Positions 17,324 to 26,178 of a stretch of 64,000 bases of DNA are shown piece after piece; position 1 is the first letter of the stretch, and each line of letters starts with the position of its first letter. The stretch is taken from NCBI RefSeq assembly GCF_001545075.1, contig NZ_FCOB02000011.1, forward strand, positions 154,754 to 218,753. Reading direction: 5' to 3'. The DNA is from Caballeronia ptereochthonis. GTDB lineage: Bacteria; Pseudomonadota; Gammaproteobacteria; Burkholderiales; Burkholderiaceae. The notes beneath the pieces were generated by a model. The model had not been told where the DNA came from, did no database searches, and was given only the letters and a program-made list of their open reading frames with translations. Both the position numbers and the translations under genes were made by a program.

Positions 17324-18281
17324 TTTTCCGCTCCGTCATGAACTTGCCTTCGGGCGCCTTCGCGTCTTTCTGGCGGCGCGTGTGGCCGTCGAGACCGCCG
17401 TCGACGGCCCATTCGGCGAACACGGTCGGACCGGGTTCGAAATCGCGCGGCTGCCACTCGGGCGTGAGCACGTCTTCATCCGCGTAGTACTCGATGAGAC
17501 CGCCCGCCGGATTCTTGAAGTACCAGAAGTACGCCGACGAAACGGGATGACGTCCCGGTCCGAGTTGCGTGGTCCAGCCGCACCGGCTGATGTGAAGACC
17601 GCCGCCGAACACTTCGTGGATATCGCGCACGGTGAACGCAACGTGATTCAGGCCGCGCTTGCCATCGGGCAGTTGCAGCAGGAACAGGTCGTGATGCCCG
17701 CCGTGCGGCGCGCAGCGCATGAACGCACCGCGGCCCGGATAACGGTCGGACGTCTCGAAGCCGAGCAGCTCGTGATAGAACTTCTCCTGCTCCGCGACGC
17801 AGTTCGTGAAGAACACGACGTGCCCCACTTCGACCGGTTCCGCGCGTTCATAGACCGGGCTCGGCGTATCGACGCGCAGGGTTTGTCCCCACACGTTCGA
17901 AGGCGAGCCCTTCACGTCGATGTCGCGCTTCTTCGTCACTTCAACGCGAATCGCCATGCCGTTCGGATCGATGCAGCCCACTGCATCGTCGGTCTCGAAG
18001 TGGCCGGGCTGGCCCGCGAAGCGTCCGCGCAATCCGTCCAGCTCGGCGCGCGTCGCGACGCCCCACGTCACTTCGCGCAGCGTCGGGCCGCCTTCGAAGG
18101 CGGGCGGAAGCGTCGGGTCGCTCGCGAGCGCGAGCAGCACTTCGCAGCCGTTCAGGGTTTCGAAACACGCGCGCGTCTCGTCGTGCGCGACTTCCTTCAG
18201 GCCCCAGTCGACGAAGAAGCGCCGGCAGGTGTCGAGGTCCGTCACGCCGTAAGTGATTCGTTCGATGCCAAGGATGGTCAT
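17316..18281 (-). CDS. Two-domain VOC extradiol-type dioxygenase
   Basis: 321 residues with two vicinal-oxygen-chelate domains, about the size of type I extradiol ring-cleavage enzymes. In the second domain the expected Fe ligands are visible: His in EVGHVVFF (about 154), His in GLNHVAFTV (about 215) and Glu in GLIEYYADED (about 266). This is the 2-His-1-carboxylate pattern of catechol 2,3-dioxygenase relatives. It would open a catechol-like ring produced by the Rieske oxygenase and a dehydrogenase of this operon. The preferred diol is unknown, and other VOC activities remain possible. Confidence 0.75.
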   Translation of the reverse strand: MTILGIERITYGVTDLDTCRRFFVDWGLKEVAHDETRACFETLNGCEVLLALASDPTLPPAFEGGPTLREVTWGVATRAELDGLRGRFAGQPGHFETDDAVGCIDPNGMAIRVEVTKKRDIDVKGSPSNVWGQTLRVDTPSPVYERAEPVEVGHVVFFTNCVAEQEKFYHELLGFETSDRYPGRGAFMRCAPHGGHHDLFLLQLPDGKRGLNHVAFTVRDIHEVFGGGLHISRCGWTTQLGPGRHPVSSAYFWYFKNPAGGLIEYYADEDVLTPEWQPRDFEPGPTVFAEWAVDGGLDGHTRRQKDAKAPEGKFMTERKNG

Positions 18282-18300
18282 AGCCGCCTCGTCAATTCGC

Positions 18301-19791
18301 TCAGTTGGCCCACGGCAGCGGGGCGTCGTTCAAGCCCCAGTACAGGCTCTTCTGCTGCATGTACTCGCGCAGGCCGAGGCGGCCTTTCTCGCGTCCCATG
18401 CCGCTGTCCTTCCAGCCGCCGAAAGGCGTCGAAATCGAAAACTGCTTGTAGGTGTTGATCCACACCGTGCCCGTCGCGAGTGCGCGGGCCGTGCGCCAGG
18501 CGCGCTTGTAGTCGCGCGTCCAAATGCCGGCGGCGAGGCCGAACACGGAGTCGTTCGCTTGCTGCAGCAGCGCGGATTCGTCGTCGAAGGGCAGCGCGGC
18601 GAGCACCGGGCCGAAGATTTCCTCCTGGCACATGCGTGCTTCGTTGCTCAGGCCTTCGATGATCGTCGGCAGATAGAAGAAGCCCTTCTCGCGGCCATCG
18701 CCCGTGGGACGCTCGCCGCCGCACAGGAGCGTGCCGCCTTCTTCGAGACCGAGCGCGACATATCGTTCGATGCCTTCGCGATGCTGCGCGGTGATGAGCG
18801 GGCCCATCTGCGTGTTCTCCCGTGTCGGGTCGCCGACGCGCAGCTTGCGCGCGCCATCCACGAGCCGCGCCATGAACTCGCCGTACACCTTGCGCTCGAC
18901 GAACAGGCGCGACCCCGCGATGCACGATTCGCCCGACGAGCTGAAGATGCCGTACAGCACGCCGTTTACCGCGTGATCGAGATCGGCATCGGCATAGACG
19001 ATGGTCGGCGACTTGCCGCCCAGTTCGAGCGACACCGGCATCAGCTTTTCCGCCGCGAGACGCGCAATGCCGCGTCCCACTTCGGTGCCGCCCGTGAACG
19101 CGACTTTCTTCACGAGCGGATGACGCACGAGTGCGTCGCCGATCACGGAGCCCTTGCCGGGCAGCACGCTCACGATGCCGTGCGGCACGCCCGCTTCCTC
19201 GCAGATGCGCGCCAGCGCGAGCGATGCGAGCGGCGTCACTTCGGCGGGCTTCAGGACGACCGCGTTGCCCGCGGCGAGCGCGGGCGCGAGCTTCTGCGCA
19301 TCGGAGGCGATCGGCGAATTCCACGGCGTGATGGCCGCGACGACGCCGAGCGGCTCGTGCACGCTCATCGTCAGATAGTCGCCGCGCGAGGGCGTGAGTT
19401 CTTCTTCGAGCGTTTCGAGGCACGCCGCGAAGTAGCGAAACGTATTCGCCGCGCTCGTGACGAGCGCGCGCGTTTCGCTGATCGGCTTGCCGTTGTCGCG
19501 GCGCTGCAGTTGCGCAAGCGCTTCGTGACGCGCTTCGATCAGGCTCGCGATGCGATGCAGAACCGCAGCGCGTTGATGTGCCTTCAATCCGGCCCAATCC
19601 GCCTTTCTATAAGCACGATCCGCGAGCTCGACGGCTTCGCGCGCATCGTCGGCGTTCGCCGTGCTGATCTCCGCGTTGACCGATTGATCGGCGGGATAAA
19701 TGCTCGTGTAGCTGTTGCCACGGCCCTTGCGCCAAACGCCGCCGAGGAAGATATCGCCGGACGTGACGAGCGAGGTGTCGGGATGATTCAT
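18301..19791 (-). CDS. NAD(P)-dependent aldehyde dehydrogenase
   Basis: 496 residues, full length for the aldehyde dehydrogenase superfamily. Catalytic Glu sits in VSLELGGKSP (about 256), the nucleophilic Cys in SSGESCIAGSR (about 290), and the cofactor-binding GxxxxG in FTGGTEVGRG. The ITPWNSPI segment carries the conserved Asn. It would oxidise an aldehyde formed during ring cleavage or by the thiamine-diphosphate decarboxylase encoded two genes upstream. It is similar to the betaine/muconic-semialdehyde dehydrogenase group, but the substrate is not certain. Confidence 0.87.
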   Translation of the reverse strand: MNHPDTSLVTSGDIFLGGVWRKGRGNSYTSIYPADQSVNAEISTANADDAREAVELADRAYRKADWAGLKAHQRAAVLHRIASLIEARHEALAQLQRRDNGKPISETRALVTSAANTFRYFAACLETLEEELTPSRGDYLTMSVHEPLGVVAAITPWNSPIASDAQKLAPALAAGNAVVLKPAEVTPLASLALARICEEAGVPHGIVSVLPGKGSVIGDALVRHPLVKKVAFTGGTEVGRGIARLAAEKLMPVSLELGGKSPTIVYADADLDHAVNGVLYGIFSSSGESCIAGSRLFVERKVYGEFMARLVDGARKLRVGDPTRENTQMGPLITAQHREGIERYVALGLEEGGTLLCGGERPTGDGREKGFFYLPTIIEGLSNEARMCQEEIFGPVLAALPFDDESALLQQANDSVFGLAAGIWTRDYKRAWRTARALATGTVWINTYKQFSISTPFGGWKDSGMGREKGRLGLREYMQQKSLYWGLNDAPLPWAN

Positions 19792-19812
19792 GTCTCTCAG
19801 GCTCCTTCGGGT

Positions 19813-20646
19813 TCAGATCACGCAGCGCGCGGCGAGATTGCGCAACGCGCGGATCGCGCTGAACGCGGTGAGCGCGGATGTCTTGGGGTTCGACGGCAGC
19901 GGCTTGCCGCACATTTCGAGCGACATCTCACCGAACGCGCCGCGCGCGACGATGCGATGCACATTGCGCTCGACCGCCGGATCGGCGATCAGGCGCACGC
20001 GCGTGCCGTCGAGACCGAGGCCCGCGAGCGCGATGGTCGCCGCGACGTTCGCGTTCCTCGGATAGAGGCGGGCGGCGTCGCGCGCGCTGCCTTCGAAGAT
20101 CACCTTCTCTTCGGTCAGCGACCTGAGATCGCAGACGCCTTCCGCAGGCGTGCCGAGCCAGCCGAGCGGCGGCTTGCGGCCCGTGTACTGCACCTCGTCG
20201 AGGCCGCCTTCCTTCGCTGCGGCGAGCGCATCGATGCCGCCGATCGCGCCGGAAAGCAGCGTGATGGTGGCCGCGCCTTCATCGGCCGCATTCGACAGCG
20301 CATCGAGCAAGCCGGCCTCCGACAGCGCGCCGATGGATGCAACCGCGCAATCCGTGCCCGATTTCAAGAGCGGCACGACATGATCGACGAGCGCCGCATG
20401 CCCCGCGCATTCGAGCGCGAATTCCGGGCGACTCGCGAGCGCGTCGACGTGCGATACGACATCGACGCCATCGCCGAGCAGCGAGCGCACCTGATCGCGA
20501 TCGCGCTCCGGCACGATCACATGCGAGATGCGCACGTGCGGATCGTTGTCGAGCGCGCGATACACCGCCGAACCGATCGCGCCGAAGCCGATCATCGCGA
20601 CGTCGATCGCGTGATTCGCATCGCGTAATGACCGAGGATCACGCAT
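19813..20646 (-). CDS. Aspartate dehydrogenase-like protein
   Basis: 277 residues. An N-terminal Rossmann motif ([17 protein letters not shown]) is followed by the aspartate dehydrogenase family region: [36 protein letters not shown] and NVHRIVARG, the last carrying the conserved catalytic His. Family members reduce imino- or oxo-acids or oxidise L-aspartate with NAD(P). Inside a catabolic operon, dehydrogenation or amination of a pathway amino acid is more likely than NAD biosynthesis. The start overlaps the preceding gene by 8 bases. Confidence 0.75.
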   Translation of the reverse strand: MRDPRSLRDANHAIDVAMIGFGAIGSAVYRALDNDPHVRISHVIVPERDRDQVRSLLGDGVDVVSHVDALASRPEFALECAGHAALVDHVVPLLKSGTDCAVASIGALSEAGLLDALSNAADEGAATITLLSGAIGGIDALAAAKEGGLDEVQYTGRKPPLGWLGTPAEGVCDLRSLTEEKVIFEGSARDAARLYPRNANVAATIALAGLGLDGTRVRLIADPAVERNVHRIVARGAFGEMSLEMCGKPLPSNPKTSALTAFSAIRALRNLAARCVI

Positions 20647-22306
20647 ATTCCGGCTCCTTCGGCTCTTCCTTCTTCACCGGCGGGCCCGCGAACGCGGTGG
20701 CGAACGAGCCGATCGACAGCATGTCCACTTCGACGAGCACCGGACCTTCGATTTCGAGCCCTTCCCGCACGATGTCATCGGCCTGATCGAGCGACGTGAT
20801 GCGGCGATGCGCGAGACCGAGGCTCGCGCAGAACTGCGCGAAATCCGGCTGATGCAGATCGACGAACATGCGCCGTCCGCCATACTGCGCGTCCTGAATG
20901 TTGCGGATCACGCCGTAGCATTGATCGTTCATCAGCACGATCATGACGTTGGCCTTTTCCTGAACGGCGGTCGCGAGTTCGCCGACGTTCACCATCAGAC
21001 CGCCGTCGCCGACGAGGGCCACGGTCTTCTGGGCCGCGCCCGAGAGCGCCGCGCCGATCGCCATCTGCATGCCCTGACCGATGCCGCCGCCGAGCGCATG
21101 TACGCCCGCGCGCGGATTGAAGATCTTCAGCAGGCGATTGCCCCACGTGCTGTTCGAGATCGTGACGTCGCGCACCCAGTTGTAGTCGCGGCCCACGGCG
21201 CGCTGCAGGGAATCGACGAGGCGCTTGTACGGCCCGAGTCCCTTCGATACTTCCGCGACGGCCATTTCGCGCGCGGCGGCGAGATCGCTCGCGAACGCCG
21301 GATCGACGCGGATGCGGCCTTCGAGCAGCGTCGCGAGTTCATCGAGCACGGACGATGCATCGCCGTGCACGAAGAGGTCGTTGCGATAGCCGCGATTGTC
21401 CGCGAGCGCATCGGCGTCGATGCGATAGAGCGGCTGCGGCAGCGCGAGCTTGTACTTCAGCGTCTCGTTGCCGCGCAGACGCGAGCCGACGACGACGAGC
21501 GCATCGCAGGTCTTGTAGAACGCCTCGACGGACGGATGCACATTGAACGCACCGAGCGTCGCGGGATGATCTTCAGGCAACACGCCGCGCCCCTGCACGC
21601 TGGTGACGACGCCGAAGCCCAGCTTCACCAGACGCTCGACGGCACTGCGCGCATGACGCGTGCCGCCGCCGAGCCACAGCAACGGACGGGTCGCCTTGGT
21701 CAGTGCCTCGGCGAGCTGCTTCACGCGCAGGCTGTCGTGCGAGAGCGTGCCGACGTGCGGCGCGGCGAGATCGGCGGGCCACTCGATTTCGGCGGCCTGA
21801 ATGTCGATCGGAATCTCGACGCTGACCGGGCCGGCGGGCGCGGTCAGCGCGACGCGCACGGCTTCGCGGATCGTCGGCAACGCGGTCTCGACCGTGCGCA
21901 CGCGATAGGCGGCCTTCGAGATGGATTGCAGCATCGAGAGTTGATCCGGTGCTTCGTGGATATAGGCCAGGTCCTGATCGAGATACTCCGTTTCGATCTG
22001 CCCGGTGATATGCACGAGCGCGGTGCCCGCCGTGAGCGCTTCGACCATCGCGCCCGCCGCGTTGCCGGCGGCGGTGCCGGTGGAGGTGAACGCGACGCCC
22101 AGTTCGCCCGACACGCGCGCGAGGCCGTCGGCCATGTTGAGCGCGCCCGCTTCGCCGCGCGCGCCGACATAGCGGATGTTGCCGCGGCGGCCGATCGCAT
22201 CGAGGATCGGCATGTTGTGAATCGAGATCACGCCGAACGCCGTGCGCACGCCGCATTGTTCGAGGAACGCGGCAATCAGTTCGCCGACGGTGGTGGTTTT
22301 AGACAT
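20639..22306 (-). CDS. Thiamine-diphosphate-dependent enzyme (acetolactate synthase / 2-oxoacid decarboxylase family)
   Basis: 555 residues with the three-domain plan of ThDP enzymes. The N-terminal PYR domain holds the activating Glu in [14 protein letters not shown]. The central domain is followed by the ThDP/Mg motif, from [18 protein letters not shown] to [10 protein letters not shown] near 425-465. The start at 22306 ([10 protein letters not shown]) was chosen because it overlaps the end of the SDR gene and begins where the family begins; an open frame continues upstream to 22498 without homology. In this operon a 2-oxoacid decarboxylase or carboligase step feeding the aldehyde dehydrogenase is plausible. 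Confidence 0.82.
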   Translation of the reverse strand: MSKTTTVGELIAAFLEQCGVRTAFGVISIHNMPILDAIGRRGNIRYVGARGEAGALNMADGLARVSGELGVAFTSTGTAAGNAAGAMVEALTAGTALVHITGQIETEYLDQDLAYIHEAPDQLSMLQSISKAAYRVRTVETALPTIREAVRVALTAPAGPVSVEIPIDIQAAEIEWPADLAAPHVGTLSHDSLRVKQLAEALTKATRPLLWLGGGTRHARSAVERLVKLGFGVVTSVQGRGVLPEDHPATLGAFNVHPSVEAFYKTCDALVVVGSRLRGNETLKYKLALPQPLYRIDADALADNRGYRNDLFVHGDASSVLDELATLLEGRIRVDPAFASDLAAAREMAVAEVSKGLGPYKRLVDSLQRAVGRDYNWVRDVTISNSTWGNRLLKIFNPRAGVHALGGGIGQGMQMAIGAALSGAAQKTVALVGDGGLMVNVGELATAVQEKANVMIVLMNDQCYGVIRNIQDAQYGGRRMFVDLHQPDFAQFCASLGLAHRRITSLDQADDIVREGLEIEGPVLVEVDMLSIGSFATAFAGPPVKKEEPKEPEYA

Positions 22307-23120
22307 GACGAGCAAAGCCTCCGGAAACATCGATATGGCTGCCGGTCGTGTACGACGACAGCGGCGTAGCGAGATAAAAGAGCGCTTGAGCGGCTTCTTC
22401 GGGAACCCCGAAGCGGCCGAGCGGAATGTTTTTCTTGCGCGCGAGCTCGGCGGTCCATTGCTCCCAGCTCTGGCGCGGCTCGGGGCTGTCGGTTGCAAGC
22501 TCGTTCAAGTAGTTCTGGTAGCGCCGCTTCCATTGCCCCGATTCGACGATGCCGATCAGAATCGAATTCACGCGGATGCGTGGAGGCGCGAGTTCCGTCG
22601 CGAGCGATTTCACGAGGCTCAGCACGCCCGCGCGCGCGGACGATGTCGCGACCATATGCGGCTCGGGCTGCAACGCGAGCAGCGAGTTCACGCAGACGAT
22701 CGCGGGCGATGGCGCTTCCTTGAGCATCGGCAGAAATGCGCGCGTCGGGCGGATGATGCTGAAGTACTTCAGTTCCAGTTCGTCGCGCCAGGCGTCGTCG
22801 GTGGTATCGGCGAAGGTGGAGACGCGGCCTTGTCCCGCGTTGTTCACCAGCATGTCGACGCGGCCGAAGCGCGCCGTCACGCGTGCGGCGAATCGGGTCA
22901 CTTGGTCCGCATCGAGCACGTCGCAGCGCGCCGCGAGCAGTTGCGCATCGGGAAACTGCTTCTTCAGTGCTGCTTCCGCGGCTTCGAGCCGCTCGGCGTC
23001 GCGCCCGCAAATGGCGACGGATGCGCCCGCTTGCAAAAACAGGCGCGCGGTCGCGAAGCCGATGCCCGACGAGCCGCCCGTGACGACCGCGACGTGTCCT
23101 GTGAGATCGATCTGAATCAT
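22299..23120 (-). CDS. SDR-family protein with altered YxxxK site
   Basis: 273 residues. Short-chain dehydrogenase features: TGGSSGIGFATARLF cofactor loop, LVNNAGQG, and a Ser in CVNSLLALQPE. At the place of the catalytic Tyr-x-x-x-Lys the codons read Thr-Ser-Ser-Ala-Arg (VATSSARAGVLSL), so both Tyr and Lys are replaced. I recall similar TSAARAG-type SDRs in other beta-proteobacteria, so this is likely a subfamily rather than a sequence error. It may bind the cofactor or act by another mechanism. The start overlaps the iclR stop by four bases (ATGA). Confidence 0.8.
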   Translation of the reverse strand: MIQIDLTGHVAVVTGGSSGIGFATARLFLQAGASVAICGRDAERLEAAEAALKKQFPDAQLLAARCDVLDADQVTRFAARVTARFGRVDMLVNNAGQGRVSTFADTTDDAWRDELELKYFSIIRPTRAFLPMLKEAPSPAIVCVNSLLALQPEPHMVATSSARAGVLSLVKSLATELAPPRIRVNSILIGIVESGQWKRRYQNYLNELATDSPEPRQSWEQWTAELARKKNIPLGRFGVPEEAAQALFYLATPLSSYTTGSHIDVSGGFARHV

Positions 23121-23986
23121 TGCAGCCCCAGAGACTTCATGTACCGAGTCGACACGGAGGACCGCGCGGCCGGACGATAGTTGAGACGCATTGAGAGCGC
23201 GTCGGCGGCTTCGCGGACCTTGTCGATGAGGCCGGTTTCGAGCAGCGCGGCATCGATCTCGGGACGCGGGATCGTCGTCGTGATGACGGCGACGATGCGT
23301 CCCGTGTCGTTGCGCACCGGCGCGGTGACCACCGAAATGCCGCGCTCGAACGACGACTGGCTGGTAGCAAAGCCGCGCTCGGCGTCTTCCTTCACGCGCT
23401 CGTAGAGTTCCTCGACCGTTTCGGGCGTCGACTTGGTGAAGCGCTCCAGATGCTCTTCGGGATAGAGCGCGCGCAATTCGTCGAGCGAGAGATCGCCCAT
23501 CAGAACGTGACCATGCGTGGTGGCATGCGCGGGCAGGCGCGTGCCGACGTTCACCTTCACCGAGCTGAAGATCGGCGCGTGGCTCTGCGCCTTCGCGACG
23601 AACACGACATCGCGGCCATCGCGAATGAGGATGTGACTCGTGAGACCGGTCGCGTCGCGCAGACCTTCGATGATCGGCAAGCCGAGATCGGTCAGTTCGA
23701 GCGAGCTCAGATATTCGAAGCCGAGGCGCAGGACGGCCACGCCCAGGCGATAGTTGCGGTCCTTGTCCGCGCGCTCCAGAAAGCCGAGCGATTCGAGCGT
23801 CTGCAGCAAACGGAAGACCGTCGTGCGTGGAATGCCGAGCCTGCGCGACAGTTCGGGCGCGCCGAGCACCGGCTCGCGCGGCGAGAACTCGGTGAGGATC
23901 TTCAAACCGCGTTCGAGCCCCGGCACGATGTAGGTCGGTTCGCTCTTGTCGGCTTCATTGACGTTAGCGGCCTCGAGGGATGTCAT
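23117..23986 (-). CDS. IclR-family transcriptional regulator (operon-internal)
   Basis: 289 residues. The N-terminal winged helix (VPGLERGLKILTEFS, then LSRRLGIPRTTVFRLLQTL) and the C-terminal effector-binding domain (FSSVKVNVGTRLPAHATTHG, SFERGISVVTAPV) are those of IclR regulators of aromatic catabolism. The start at 23986 has GGAG seven bases upstream and overlaps the hydrolase stop (ATGA). It is embedded in the operon it presumably controls. It is strikingly similar to the IclR protein at 29.4-30.4 kb, roughly two thirds identical by eye. Confidence 0.88.
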   Translation of the reverse strand: MTSLEAANVNEADKSEPTYIVPGLERGLKILTEFSPREPVLGAPELSRRLGIPRTTVFRLLQTLESLGFLERADKDRNYRLGVAVLRLGFEYLSSLELTDLGLPIIEGLRDATGLTSHILIRDGRDVVFVAKAQSHAPIFSSVKVNVGTRLPAHATTHGHVLMGDLSLDELRALYPEEHLERFTKSTPETVEELYERVKEDAERGFATSQSSFERGISVVTAPVRNDTGRIVAVITTTIPRPEIDAALLETGLIDKVREAADALSMRLNYRPAARSSVSTRYMKSLGLQ

Positions 23987-24843
23987 TGCGTTACTCCGTC
24001 TTTCATTTGACATTCGATGCCTTGGCAAAACGAGTCGATCAGTGTTGTGTATGCCTTGGGCGCTTCGACGTAGCCCGCGTGTCCGGCGCGCGGGATCACT
24101 TGCAGACTCACACGGGCCGCCCGAGCGATGCGCTCGCATGCGGCGAGCGGCGTGATCGTGTCTTCCGCGCCCACTGCAACCGCGATGCGTCCGTGAAAGC
24201 GCGCGATATCCGATGCGAGATCCGCGTTCGCAAGCAGATGCGTCGCTTGCGCGTAGCCTTCGGGAACGATGCGCGCCATGTTCCAGCGCACCCACTCGCG
24301 CGCGGCTTCGTCGGCGTGTTGCGACACCATGTTCGTGCCGCGTTCGCGGGCGAGTCCTTGCGGGCCGAGTTCGGCGAGCATCTTCAGGCGCGCATCGCGT
24401 CTGGACTCGCGGACCTCCTTCGGTGCAGCGCCATAGCCCGCGGCAGGCGATATCAACAGCAGGCCCGCGACGCGTTCCGGCGCATTCGCCGCGAACGAAC
24501 CCGCGATGATCGCCCCGAGCGAATGGCCGACCAGCACGCAGCGCGCGATGCCGAGCGCATCGAGCCATGCGGCCAATGCGTTCGCATAGTCGAGCGCAAC
24601 GGGCGAATCATCGGCCACGCGAGTCGACACGCCATACCCCGGCGCATCCCACGCGAACACGCGGCGTGCGGGCCCGAGCGCTTCGAGCTGCCGCACCCAC
24701 GACGCCGCGCCCGAGCCGATGCCGTGCAACAGCACGACGGGCAGGGTGCGCAGATGCGATGCACCTGCCTCGCGATAACCCGTGATGCCGTGCGCGGTAT
24801 CGATTTGCGCTTCCGGAAACAGCGTGAGCGTGTGAGCGTTCAT
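23983..24843 (-). CDS. Alpha/beta hydrolase (possible C-C bond or ester hydrolase)
   Basis: 286 residues with the alpha/beta-hydrolase fold. Oxyanion motif VVLLHGIGSG, nucleophile elbow VGHSLGAI (Ser near 112), catalytic Asp in VGAEDTITP, and His in PRAGHAGYVEAP. Size and motifs suit the meta-cleavage product hydrolases that follow extradiol dioxygenases, as well as simple esterases. Presence of an extradiol-type enzyme in the operon favours the former, but this is inference. It lies 16 bp after the cupin gene and overlaps iclR. Confidence 0.78.
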   Translation of the reverse strand: MNAHTLTLFPEAQIDTAHGITGYREAGASHLRTLPVVLLHGIGSGAASWVRQLEALGPARRVFAWDAPGYGVSTRVADDSPVALDYANALAAWLDALGIARCVLVGHSLGAIIAGSFAANAPERVAGLLLISPAAGYGAAPKEVRESRRDARLKMLAELGPQGLARERGTNMVSQHADEAAREWVRWNMARIVPEGYAQATHLLANADLASDIARFHGRIAVAVGAEDTITPLAACERIARAARVSLQVIPRAGHAGYVEAPKAYTTLIDSFCQGIECQMKDGVTQ

Positions 24844-24859
24844 GGCTTGTCCAACCCGA

Positions 24860-25387
24860 TCAGCGCTTGAGCTTCGCCAAAGGCGAATCCGGCGGATACG
24901 TCGGCGTGATGGGCTTCGACGCGCCGAGCATCACGCACATCAGCGCGTCCTCCTCGCCGATGTTGATCTCCGTGCGATACACGCCGGGCGGCACGGAGAT
25001 GAGATCGCGCTCGCCCAGCACGGCTTCCCACGTCTGCCCGTCCCTCTCGCAGATGACTTTCATCTTGCCGCGCAGCACGAAGAAGATTTCCTCGACGTCG
25101 ATGTGGATATGGCTCGGTCCGATGTTGCCGGCGGGGATGACCATCGTCGAGAACGTGAAGCTGCCGGCGGGTACCGTGTTCACGTCCTTCGCGACGCCCG
25201 TGCCGCCCGTGCCGACATAGCGCATCTGCGCGCGGCGATACTTCGGGTCGTAGGCGGCCTGGAACTTGAGCGCGTCCCAGTCGTAGCGGCGCGTCTCCAG
25301 GCGCGCGACGCGCGTATCCATCCATTGCTGGAAGCTCGCGTCGGCGGGCTGGTCCCACGATTTGCGTTCGATGTCTGCATCGGCCAT
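24860..25387 (-). CDS. Cupin-domain protein
   Basis: 175 residues. One cupin barrel occupies about 60-150: the first cupin motif GPSHIHIDVEEIFFVLRG carries both His and the Glu metal ligands, while the second (VPPGVYRTEINIG) has Arg where a His is usual. An N-terminal helical stretch of about 50 residues precedes it. The start has CTGGAGAG about 5 bases upstream; open frame continues further but has no family support. It could be a small dioxygenase, an isomerase or a ligand-binding protein of the pathway. Confidence 0.72.
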   Translation of the reverse strand: MADADIERKSWDQPADASFQQWMDTRVARLETRRYDWDALKFQAAYDPKYRRAQMRYVGTGGTGVAKDVNTVPAGSFTFSTMVIPAGNIGPSHIHIDVEEIFFVLRGKMKVICERDGQTWEAVLGERDLISVPPGVYRTEINIGEEDALMCVMLGASKPITPTYPPDSPLAKLKR

Positions 25388-25431
25388 TGTTTCTCTCCAG
25401 GTTCTGAAGTTCTGAAAGTCAGAGGGGCAAT

Positions 25432-26178
25432 TCAATTCATCACGAAGCCGCCGTTCACCGGCAGCAGCTGACCCGTCACGAAGCGCGCCGCATCCGAGAG
25501 CAGGAACAGCACGGGGCCGTTCACGTCGTCGGGCACTTGCGCGCGCGTCAGTGCGCGGCCTTTGAGGTAGTACTCGTGGCGCTCGGCGGGTACGTAGGCG
25601 GTCGCTTCCACTTCGGTGAGGCCCGGCGCGATCGCGTTGACGGTCACGTCGCTCGCGCCGAATTCGCGCGCGAGCGAGCGTGTCATCGCGATCACGGCGC
25701 CCTTGCTCGCGACGTAGGCGAGCAGCTTCGGCGCGCCCCACAAGGCCGTGTCCGATGCGATGTTCACGATCGAGCCGCGCCCCGATTCGCGCAGATGCGG
25801 CAGGCACGCGACGCTCATCAGCCACGTGCCGCGCACGTTGACGTTCATCACGGCGTCCCAGGTCCCGGGCGTGAGTTCGTCGGCGAATTTGCCGCCGGAG
25901 TTCGTGATCGCCGCGTTGTTGATGAGGCCGTCCAGACCGCCCAGCGCTTTCACGCTTTCCGCGACGCACGCTTCGATGCTCGTCGGATCGTTGAGATCGA
26001 GCGGAACGAAATGCGCCGCGCCCTCAAGCGAGCGCGCGAGCGCTTCGCCTTCTTCGTGCAGCACGTCGCCGAACGCGACGCGCGCGCCGTTCTCGACGAG
26101 CGCCTTGACGAACGCCGCGCCGAGTCCGCGAGCGCCACCCGTCACGAGCACGCGGCGGCCGTTGAGGGCATCACGCAT
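25432..26178 (-). CDS. SDR-family dehydrogenase (canonical), probable diol dehydrogenase step
   Basis: 248 residues. Intact SDR: TGGARGLGAAFV cofactor loop, INNAAITN, Ser in NIASDTALWG, and catalytic YVASK. The start at 26178 overlaps the Rieske oxygenase stop by 8 bases; the frame further upstream lies inside that gene. Following directly after a ring-hydroxylating oxygenase it is the best candidate for cis-dihydrodiol dehydrogenase or an equivalent oxidation. Unlike the SDR at 22.3 kb, nothing catalytic is missing. Confidence 0.82.
   Translation of the reverse strand: MRDALNGRRVLVTGGARGLGAAFVKALVENGARVAFGDVLHEEGEALARSLEGAAHFVPLDLNDPTSIEACVAESVKALGGLDGLINNAAITNSGGKFADELTPGTWDAVMNVNVRGTWLMSVACLPHLRESGRGSIVNIASDTALWGAPKLLAYVASKGAVIAMTRSLAREFGASDVTVNAIAPGLTEVEATAYVPAERHEYYLKGRALTRAQVPDDVNGPVLFLLSDAARFVTGQLLPVNGGFVMN

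Noticed and set aside
18253..20628. Plus-strand open frame of 791 codons across the VOC, aldehyde dehydrogenase and aspartate dehydrogenase region
   Set aside because: It is the antisense of well-supported minus-strand genes, rich in Arg and His and without any fold signature; such frames are common in GC-rich DNA.
22307..22498. N-terminal extension of the ThDP enzyme from 22498
   Set aside because: The extra 64 residues have no similarity to the family and overlap the SDR; the start at 22306 fits the family.
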